This document shows positions 1-4,958 of a stretch of DNA of 10,552 nt, piece by piece. Every line of letters begins with the position of its first letter. Position 1 is the stretch's first letter. The notes below the pieces were generated by a model. That model did not search any database, had not been told where the DNA came from, and saw only the letters and a program-made list of their open reading frames with translations. The stretch covers positions 1 through 10,552 of the forward strand of contig JAEDOA010000047.1 of the NCBI GenBank assembly GCA_016302195.1, in the 5' to 3' direction. Source of the stretch: Erysipelotrichaceae bacterium (lineage in GTDB: Bacteria; Bacillota_I; Bacilli_A; Erysipelotrichales; Erysipelotrichaceae). The position numbers and the translations under genes were made by a program.

Positions 1-18
1 GTTAGGCTGTCTTTTTTA
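1..18 (+). terminator. possible 3' arm and U-tract of an upstream terminator (cut by window edge)
   Basis: The first bases contain GGCTGTC followed by six T and then A, which looks like the descending arm and U-tract of an intrinsic terminator whose ascending arm would lie before the window. The pairing partner cannot be seen, so this is a guess from shape only. Confidence 0.22.
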
Positions 19-35
19 TGAATACATGATATAAT
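7..35 (+). promoter_or_regulatory. extended -10 promoter of the barnase/barstar operon
   Basis: A perfect TATAAT lies at 30-35, preceded by TGA at 27-29, which gives an extended -10 (TGn). The hexamer 17 bases upstream (7-12, CTGTCT) matches the -35 consensus only 3/6, as is tolerated with an extended -10. Predicted transcription start is near 42, just before the GAGG Shine-Dalgarno at 43-46, so the 5' leader would be only about 13 bases. Confidence 0.55.
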
Positions 36-54
36 TTTTATCGAGGAAATAGAT

Positions 55-534
55 ATGAATAAGAAATTTATCAAGAAATTATTAAGTGTTATTTTAACAA
101 TTGCTGTAGTATTTACTGCTTTATGGGCGAAGGAGTATTTTTTCAATAATTCAGGCAATGACAATAATATTGATAACAATACCACAATACAACAAGACAA
201 ATATTACTATGACAAAGAGAATGTTGCTCTTTATATCCACACTTTTAATCATCTGCCAGACAACTATATTACTAAACAACAAGCAAGAGAAGCTGGCTGG
301 ACTGGAGGAAGTGTTGAAAAGTATTTGCCTGACATGGCCATTGGAGGGGACGAATTCTCCAATTTTGAAGAAAACCTACCAATTAAAAATGGGCGCATCT
401 ATTATGAATGTGATATAGATACCCATAACAAGGACTCAAGAGGTGCTAAACGAATAGTTTTCTCAAATGATGGTTTAATCTATTATACTGATGACCATTA
501 CGAAACATTTGAATTATTGTATGGAGAAGAATGA
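55..534 (+). CDS. barnase-type extracellular ribonuclease (N1/T1 family) with N-terminal signal/anchor
   Basis: A 159-residue guanyl-specific RNase of the barnase (ribonuclease N1/T1) family, which cleaves single-stranded RNA. A lysine-rich N-terminus and hydrophobic stretch (about 9-25) form a signal peptide or membrane anchor. The best possible cleavage is after Ala25 with Leu at -3, so cleavage is uncertain. An Asn/Asp-rich linker (31-46) leads to the catalytic domain (about 50-159). By alignment with Bacillus barnase, Lys27, Glu73, Arg83, Arg87 and His102 correspond to Lys74, Glu118, Arg129, Arg133 and His148; the LPDNYITK, IGGD, FSN and DHY motifs are intact. There is a one-residue insertion in the loop before Arg129. 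Arg59 of barnase is Phe104 here. GAGG at 43-46 sits 8 bases before this ATG. The stop overlaps the inhibitor gene, so the two are co-translated. Substrate in nature (rivals, prey RNA, scavenging) cannot be read from the sequence. Confidence 0.93.
   Translation: MNKKFIKKLLSVILTIAVVFTALWAKEYFFNNSGNDNNIDNNTTIQQDKYYYDKENVALYIHTFNHLPDNYITKQQAREAGWTGGSVEKYLPDMAIGGDEFSNFEENLPIKNGRIYYECDIDTHNKDSRGAKRIVFSNDGLIYYTDDHYETFELLYGEE
523..526 (+). promoter_or_regulatory. Shine-Dalgarno of the barstar gene, deciding between two adjacent ATG codons
   Basis: GGAG inside the last codons of the ribonuclease gene is 4 bases from the ATG at 531 and 7 bases from the ATG at 534. The usual 5-9 base spacing favours 534. 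Either choice overlaps the toxin stop codon (TGA at 532-534), so translation is coupled. Confidence 0.6.
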
Positions 535-800
535 TGAAAAAAACATATATCTTAGATGGCAATCAACTGTTAGAACGTCAAAATGCCTTTACATTTTTAA
601 AACAGAATCTACTTCTTCCTGATTATTCTAGTGATAATCTAGATAGTTTATATGACTGTCTAACTGAATTTTACCAGGGAGATAGTTTTATTATCATCAA
701 TGCCGATAGAATGAAGGATGATAACTTTTCAAGCAAACTGCTTAATGTCATTATTAAAGGCAGCCAGCAGGGAGGTTATAATCTATTAGTACTAGATTAA
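534..800 (+). CDS. barstar-type ribonuclease inhibitor (immunity protein)
   Basis: An 88-residue cytoplasmic protein of the barstar family, which blocks the active site of barnase-type RNases. No signal peptide is present, so it protects the producing cell from toxin that is not exported. The family core is clear: a Lys-rich start followed by an Ile-Leu-Asp-Gly turn, then LPDY at 29-32, then NLDSLYDCL at 35-43. By ungapped alignment barstar Tyr29, Asp35 and Asp39 are kept (Tyr31, Asp37, Asp41). Trp38 is Tyr40 and Glu76 is Lys75, both at positions that touch barnase Arg59, which is also changed in the partner. The start at 534 is chosen for Shine-Dalgarno spacing; the ATG at 531 would add one Met. 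The TAA stop overlaps the stop of the convergent polymerase gene. Pairing with the ribonuclease makes the assignment secure. Confidence 0.92.
   Translation: MKKTYILDGNQLLERQNAFTFLKQNLLLPDYSSDNLDSLYDCLTEFYQGDSFIIINADRMKDDNFSSKLLNVIIKGSQQGGYNLLVLD
779..799. repeat. 7-bp inverted repeat across the overlapping convergent stop codons
   Basis: TAATCTA at 779-785 is the reverse complement of TAGATTA at 793-799, with a 7-base loop. The arms are almost all A/T, and neither strand has a following U-tract, so it is not a convincing intrinsic terminator. It covers the end of the barstar gene and the polymerase stop codon. Confidence 0.4.
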
Positions 801-2278
801 GCCTTGTGGCCGCCAATTTCAGAGTTTCGTTTAATCAAAGTGGCATCACTTTGAAGATCACTTACATTCATGATAGCGTTTTTACCAAAACGCTTTTTTA
901 TTTCTATAATGGTTTTTTGAACTTTTTCTTCCTTTTCACTATTTATTTGTTTTTTTTCTTCATCATGTGAATCAAATAAACTGAATTGCTCGTATTCTTT
1001 CTTTTTTGCCTTTTCCTTGTTTACTACAGATGATGAAATAGATAATTTTCTTATAAGCAATTGCTTTTGAGCTATTCTTTCATAAATCCTACATGCACCA
1101 TCTCTTATTTCCACAGTTGATGCAGTTGAGTATTCAAAGTTAATTCTTCCCGTAGACGGTTTAGGTACTTCCCTACCATAACCATCAATCACCGTTTCAT
1201 TAACATATCTACTTAAAGAATCATCATCTAGATTTTCCCTGTCATACATTATTGATACAACTATTTGATTGGATACTAGATTTTTATCCACTAAATCCAA
1301 TGCTAAAGATTCTGCCATTTCTTTAAGAACGATTTTTGCCTGAGTAAATGTATATGGCCTTGATAATACCTGAGATGATCCCAAAGAACTATTTCGGGAA
1401 TGATATTGCTTAATATGCTTAATCTCAGTTGGTTCATAACCCCAGGCATGATCAATAATCAATTCGGCATTTACGCCAAATAGTTTATATAATTTATCTT
1501 CATTTTCTATTGAGCATAATGCTATGTCCCCCATATTGTACAAACCATTTTCCTGCAGTTTTTTACTTATGCCTTTTCCTATACGCCAAAAGTCAGTAAG
1601 AGGGGTATGCTGCCACAATAATTGACGATAAGTTTTCTCATTTAAGCTTGCGATTCTAACGCCATTTTCATCTGGTTCCATATGCTTTGCGACAATATCC
1701 ATTGCCACCTTGCATAAATATAAATTTGTGCCAATTCCAGCCGTGGCTGTTATCCCTGTTTGAAATAGGACATCTTTTATCATCATTTGTGCTAATTGGC
1801 TTGCCGTAGTGTTATATATTTTTAAATAAGAGGTTGCATCAATAAAAACTTCGTCAATAGAATAAACATGAATGTCTTCACTGGAAATATATTTGCGGTA
1901 TATATCAAAGATTTTTGCGCTATATTCCATATAATATGCCATTCTTGGTGGAGCAATAATAAAATCAAGTTCAAGATTTTTGTTATTTTTTAGTTCTATA
2001 TCGTTACTGCTTTTTCCAATAAAACGATAATTATAGGCTTGTTTTCTTCTTTGATTATTTACCTGTCTTACTTTAGCTTTGACTTCAAATAGTCTAGCAC
2101 GACCCGAAATACCATACGCTTTTAAAGAAGGGGTTACCGCCAAACAAATTGTTTTGTCTGTCCTTGAACCATCAGCTACTACCAAATTAGTAGTTAATGG
2201 GTTTAAACCCCTTTGTTGACATTCTACTGATGCATAGAATGATTTTAAATCTATTGCGATATAGGTCTTCTCTTCCAC
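797..2278 (-). CDS. Y-family DNA polymerase, UvrX/UmuC-like, with beta-clamp-binding tail
   Basis: A 493-residue error-prone translesion polymerase of the Y family, closest in layout to the Firmicute UvrX (YqjW) group. The catalytic carboxylates are Asp10 (AIDLKSFYASVE, with Tyr15 at the steric-gate position) and the SIDE motif at 140-143. The palm/thumb region follows (GIGTN at 181-185, helix-hairpin-helix about 230-260), then the little-finger region (about 295-415). QFSLF at 431-435 is a beta-clamp-binding motif in a charged linker. The C-terminal tail from about 461 (KKRFGKNAIM... ending IGGHKA) is typical of the group. The start is GTG at 2278, four bases after the yolD stop and in the same frame; no start exists between it and the catalytic Asp. 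No good Shine-Dalgarno is seen. The pairing with yolD is the standard context. The 3' end overlaps the barstar stop by 3 bases. No Gram-positive LexA box was seen upstream. Confidence 0.9.
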   Translation of the reverse strand: MEEKTYIAIDLKSFYASVECQQRGLNPLTTNLVVADGSRTDKTICLAVTPSLKAYGISGRARLFEVKAKVRQVNNQRRKQAYNYRFIGKSSNDIELKNNKNLELDFIIAPPRMAYYMEYSAKIFDIYRKYISSEDIHVYSIDEVFIDATSYLKIYNTTASQLAQMMIKDVLFQTGITATAGIGTNLYLCKVAMDIVAKHMEPDENGVRIASLNEKTYRQLLWQHTPLTDFWRIGKGISKKLQENGLYNMGDIALCSIENEDKLYKLFGVNAELIIDHAWGYEPTEIKHIKQYHSRNSSLGSSQVLSRPYTFTQAKIVLKEMAESLALDLVDKNLVSNQIVVSIMYDRENLDDDSLSRYVNETVIDGYGREVPKPSTGRINFEYSTASTVEIRDGACRIYERIAQKQLLIRKLSISSSVVNKEKAKKKEYEQFSLFDSHDEEKKQINSEKEEKVQKTIIEIKKRFGKNAIMNVSDLQSDATLIKRNSEIGGHKA

Positions 2279-2281
2279 GAA

Positions 2282-2677
2282 TTAATTATACCATTGAATA
2301 CAATAGATATCATTAAAGTCGATTTCTCTTTCATCAGCTAGAACCAACCTTCTTGCCTGCAAATCAACCTTAACAACTCTTTCCACAATAGATTTATTAT
2401 CCTGTTGTTTATCATCAAAAAAGTCAATCTTGATAAGTGGATGGGACGATTGCTTATCAATGAGTTCCTTGAGCATTTTATCAATGTTTTCAATATCATC
2501 TATTGATATCTCTCTTTTCTCGCTGGTTAGTTTGCTGTGTTCTTTTATCTTTTTATCATAGCCTTCTAATGCGGAGAAAGACATAAACTGGCTTGCTCTA
2601 TCACTTATCGACATTTGTTTATGAGTCTTCGACTTTTTATATGGTAAATCTATAATCTTTAGATACTTGTCATCCAT
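2282..2677 (-). CDS. YolD-like protein, partner of the Y-family polymerase
   Basis: A 131-residue protein of the YolD-like family, found next to UvrX-type polymerases in Firmicutes. It has been proposed, by computational analysis, to stand in for UmuD; the biochemical role is unknown. The family signature is at 22-41: MSxxDRAxQFxxFxALxGYD, preceded by the DLPY...K..K segment at 10-20. A charged helical stretch (about 41-75) and a strand-rich end (about 80-131) follow. The ATG at 2677 is chosen because it lies one base after the degV stop (TAG-C-ATG), has a purine-rich AGAGAG about 9 bases upstream and gives the usual family N-terminus. Longer starts at 2701 or 2779 would add residues read out of frame from degV and have no ribosome-binding site. 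The TAA stop is followed in frame by TTC and the GTG of the polymerase. Confidence 0.82.
   Translation of the reverse strand: MDDKYLKIIDLPYKKSKTHKQMSISDRASQFMSFSALEGYDKKIKEHSKLTSEKREISIDDIENIDKMLKELIDKQSSHPLIKIDFFDDKQQDNKSIVERVVKVDLQARRLVLADEREIDFNDIYCIQWYN
2285..2313 (-). promoter_or_regulatory. possible internal extended -10 promoter for the polymerase gene
   Basis: On the minus strand TATAAT at 2290-2285 is preceded by TGG, an extended -10, and by ATGATA (4/6 to the -35 consensus) with a 17-base spacer at 2313-2308. Seven bases after the -10 box falls on 2278, the G of the GTG start codon, so a transcript from here would be leaderless. The box lies inside the last codons of yolD, so it may be a chance match in AT-rich sequence. 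Confidence 0.35.
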
Positions 2678-2678
2678 G

Positions 2679-3566
2679 CTAATTTTCTCTCTTTTTCCCA
2701 TAGAAAAACAACGCAACTGTTCCTGGTCCTGTATGTGAGCCAATTGTTGTTCCAACATAGTTAATTTGTACTTTTCCATTAAGGTTTTTAAATCTTTCTT
2801 CTATCAAGCTGGCGACCTCTTGAGCATCTTGAAGGCAATTAGAATGCGATATAAAGCACTTGCCATTGTAATTAATTCCATCAACAGCATTTTGTTGCAT
2901 CTTATCTACAATAACTTTAATAACCTTTTTCTTTGTTCTAATTTTCTCTCTTGGAATCAGTTTTCCGGCATCATTTACATCTAAAAGCGGACAAATATTA
3001 AGTGCTTGGCCAATAAAACCTGCTGTTTTTGATATTCTTCCACCCTTTACATAATATGACAAATCAGTTGAGAAAAACCAATGGTTTAAATTCAGTTTAT
3101 TTTCTTCAATATACCTATAGTTCTCTTCTATCGTATATCCTTTCTCTCTTAATTCACTTGCTGTATCAACTAATAAACCATAGCCACAGCTGGCTGCTAA
3201 TGAATCTATTAAATATATTTTTCTCTCAGGGAACTCCTGTTTCATTGTATCTACAGCTAATCTTGCACTATTATAAGATCCTGATAATCCACTTGAAAAG
3301 GAAATATGCAAAATATCCTTACCGCTTTTTAAAAGCTTACGAAAATACTGTTCGTATTCCTCACAATTTACTTGAGATGTTTTTGTTTGTTTTCCCTGAG
3401 CCATCGCATTATAAAAATCACTAAAACTAACTGATTGGCCTAAATCATCATAATATTGTTTTCCATCAAGTTCAAAATGGAAACAAATATAATCTACATT
3501 AAGCTTTTCTAATTGTTGTTTTGTCAAGTCGGCAGTTGAACAACAACTAATAATATAGTCTTGCAT
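2679..3566 (-). CDS. DegV family fatty-acid-binding protein (FakB-like)
   Basis: A 295-residue cytoplasmic protein of the DegV/FakB family. In characterised members it binds a fatty acid in a buried tunnel and presents it to the kinase FakA for phosphorylation and phospholipid synthesis. Visible family motifs are CCSTADL at 8-14, TSQVN at 63-67 (usually TSQP), SSGLSGSYNSA at 91-101 with the serine expected near the carboxylate, GGRIS at 175-179, and the C-terminal GSHTGPG at 276-282 before ALFFYG. The length is typical. AGGAGG lies 9 bases before this ATG, supporting the start. It is the first gene of a three-gene unit with yolD and the polymerase. The functional link between a lipid-carrier protein and a mutagenic polymerase is not obvious. 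No fakA is present here. Confidence 0.93.
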   Translation of the reverse strand: MQDYIISCCSTADLTKQQLEKLNVDYICFHFELDGKQYYDDLGQSVSFSDFYNAMAQGKQTKTSQVNCEEYEQYFRKLLKSGKDILHISFSSGLSGSYNSARLAVDTMKQEFPERKIYLIDSLAASCGYGLLVDTASELREKGYTIEENYRYIEENKLNLNHWFFSTDLSYYVKGGRISKTAGFIGQALNICPLLDVNDAGKLIPREKIRTKKKVIKVIVDKMQQNAVDGINYNGKCFISHSNCLQDAQEVASLIEERFKNLNGKVQINYVGTTIGSHTGPGTVALFFYGKKREN

Positions 3567-3595
3567 ATCGATAATCCTCCTGTATGTAGATACTC

Positions 3596-3601
3596 ATTAT
3601 A
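3596..3601 (-). promoter_or_regulatory. -10 box of the degV-yolD-polymerase operon
   Basis: A perfect TATAAT on the minus strand, with TG directly before it, lies about 30 bases before the degV start; predicted start is near 3589. No recognisable -35 is found 16-18 bases upstream, where the sequence is A/T only. It lies just beyond the tuf terminator, as expected for an independent operon. Confidence 0.5.
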
Positions 3602-3652
3602 CACGCTTTTTCTATTATTATTTATTAATTTTTATTAATCGCATTTCCATAT

Positions 3653-3687
3653 AAAAAAGCCCTGTGAGAACACTTTCTCAAGGGCTT
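3653..3687 (-). terminator. intrinsic terminator of the str operon (after tuf)
   Basis: On the minus strand AAGCCCT pairs with AGGGCTT (3681-3687 with 3657-3663), followed after a single bulged base (3664) by six more pairs (3675-3680 with 3665-3670) and a 4-base loop, then a run of six U (3658-3653; the last two A-T pairs of the stem share this run). It lies 18 bases after the tuf stop codon. It separates the str operon from the degV operon. Confidence 0.94.
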
Positions 3688-3704
3688 ATTTACAAGCTTA
3701 TTAA

Positions 3705-4892
3705 TTAAGCAATAATTTCTGTAACGTTACCTGCACCTACAGTTCTTCCACCTTCACGGATAGAGAACTTAGTTCCTAATTCAACAGCGATTGGGTGAAT
3801 TAGTTCAACAGTCATTTCAACGTTATCACCTGGCATACACATTTCAACACCATCTGGTAAAGTGATAACACCAGTTACGTCTGTAGTTCTGAAGTAGAAT
3901 TGAGGACGATAGTTACTTACAAATGGAGTATGACGTCCACCTTCTTCTTTACTTAAAACGTAAACTTGTGCTTTGAACTTTGTATGAGGATGAACTGAAC
4001 CTGGTTTAGCTAAAACCTGTCCACGTTCGATTTGGTCTCTTGAAATACCTCTTAATAATGCACCGATGTTATCGCCTGCTTGACAGAAATCCAATGTCTT
4101 TCTGAACATTTCTAGACCAGTAACAACTGATTTTTGAGTTTCTCTAATACCAACGATTTCAACTGGTTCATTAACTTTTAATACACCACGTTCAACACGT
4201 CCTGTAGCAACTGTTCCACGTCCAGTGATAGTCATTGTGTCTTCAATTGCCATTAAGAATGGCTTGTCGTCTTCTCTAGCTGGTGAAGGGATATATTCAT
4301 CTACTGCATCCATTAATGCCAAAATCTGTTTTTTAGCTTCTGGGTCACCTTCCATAGCTTTTAATGCTGAACCACGAATAATTGGACAGTTGTCACCGTC
4401 AAATCCGTACTTATCTAATAATTCACGTACTGTCATTTCAGCTAAGTCGATGAATTCTTCTTGACCTTCCATCATGTCGCACTTATTTAAGAATACAACC
4501 ATTGCAGGAACGCCTACCTGTCTAGCTAATAATACGTGCTCATTTGTCTGAGGCATTGGTCCATCTGTAGCAGCAACTACTAGGATAGCTCCATCCATCT
4601 GTGCAGCACCAGTAATCATGTTCTTAATATAGTCAGCATGGCCTGGGCAGTCAACGTGAGCATAGTGACGTTTTGCAGTTTGATATTCAACGTGTGCAGT
4701 GTTGATAGTAATACCACGAGCTTTTTCTTCTGGTGCACCATCGATTTGGTCATATGCCTTTGCTTCAGCTAAACCTCTTTCAGCTAAAGTCTTTGTGATA
4801 GCAGAAGTTAAAGTAGTTTTACCATGGTCGATATGTCCAATAGTACCAATATTAACATGCTCTTTACTTCTGTCAAATTTTTCTTTTGCCAT
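3705..4892 (-). CDS. tuf: translation elongation factor Tu
   Basis: EF-Tu, 395 residues, the GTPase that delivers aminoacyl-tRNA to the ribosome A site. Domain 1 holds the P-loop GHIDHGKT at 19-26, switch I GITINTAHVEY at 60-70, DCPGH at 81-85 with catalytic His85, NKCD at 136-139 and SALK at 175-178. Domains 2 and 3 follow, ending with the normal GxGxVTEI tail. The second P-loop hydrophobic residue is Ile21 where most bacteria have Val. AGGAGG is 10 bases before the ATG. It is the last gene of the str operon, 66 bases after fusA, with its own possible promoter in that gap and a strong terminator behind it. Only one copy is visible in this window. Confidence 0.98.
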   Translation of the reverse strand: MAKEKFDRSKEHVNIGTIGHIDHGKTTLTSAITKTLAERGLAEAKAYDQIDGAPEEKARGITINTAHVEYQTAKRHYAHVDCPGHADYIKNMITGAAQMDGAILVVAATDGPMPQTNEHVLLARQVGVPAMVVFLNKCDMMEGQEEFIDLAEMTVRELLDKYGFDGDNCPIIRGSALKAMEGDPEAKKQILALMDAVDEYIPSPAREDDKPFLMAIEDTMTITGRGTVATGRVERGVLKVNEPVEIVGIRETQKSVVTGLEMFRKTLDFCQAGDNIGALLRGISRDQIERGQVLAKPGSVHPHTKFKAQVYVLSKEEGGRHTPFVSNYRPQFYFRTTDVTGVITLPDGVEMCMPGDNVEMTVELIHPIAVELGTKFSIREGGRTVGAGNVTEIIA

Positions 4893-4925
4893 TGATAAAT
4901 TTCCTCCTAAATTTTCACTAAAAAT

Positions 4926-4954
4926 ATTTTAAAGCAAATCATAATTTAAAGCAA
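4926..4954 (-). promoter_or_regulatory. possible internal promoter for tuf
   Basis: Minus-strand TTGCTT (4954-4949, 3/6 to consensus), a 17-base spacer and TAAAAT (4931-4926, 5/6) lie in the fusA-tuf gap. The predicted start near 4919 would give a 27-base leader carrying the tuf Shine-Dalgarno. An extra tuf promoter would explain how EF-Tu is made in excess over the other str products, but the -35 is weak. Confidence 0.38.
4928..4954 (-). repeat. 10-bp direct repeat in the fusA-tuf spacer
   Basis: TTGCTTTAAA occurs twice on the minus strand, at 4954-4945 and 4937-4928, offset by 17 bases. The first copy supplies the candidate -35 and the second leads into the candidate -10 of the tuf promoter. 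In sequence this AT-rich, chance is possible. Confidence 0.5.
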
Positions 4955-4958
4955 TATC

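Noticed and set aside
158..418. Open frame in another phase inside the ribonuclease gene
   Set aside because: It has no ribosome-binding site and no recognisable domain, and it is fully covered by a certain gene.
2678..2779. Longer yolD start overlapping degV by about 100 bases
   Set aside because: The extra residues are degV sequence read in another frame, no ribosome-binding site precedes 2779 or 2701, and the family N-terminus begins at 2677.
2766..3424. Plus-strand open frames opposite degV
   Set aside because: Low-complexity Leu/Ile/Ser-rich translations typical of the antisense of an AT-rich gene, with no ribosome-binding site.
3567..3652. Gram-positive LexA (SOS) box before degV-yolD-polymerase
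   Set aside because: No sequence resembling CGAAC-N4-GTTCG is present in the gap, although SOS control of such polymerases is common.
4225..4932. Plus-strand open frames opposite tuf
   Set aside because: Shadows of the strongly biased codons of EF-Tu; no start signals and no domain match.
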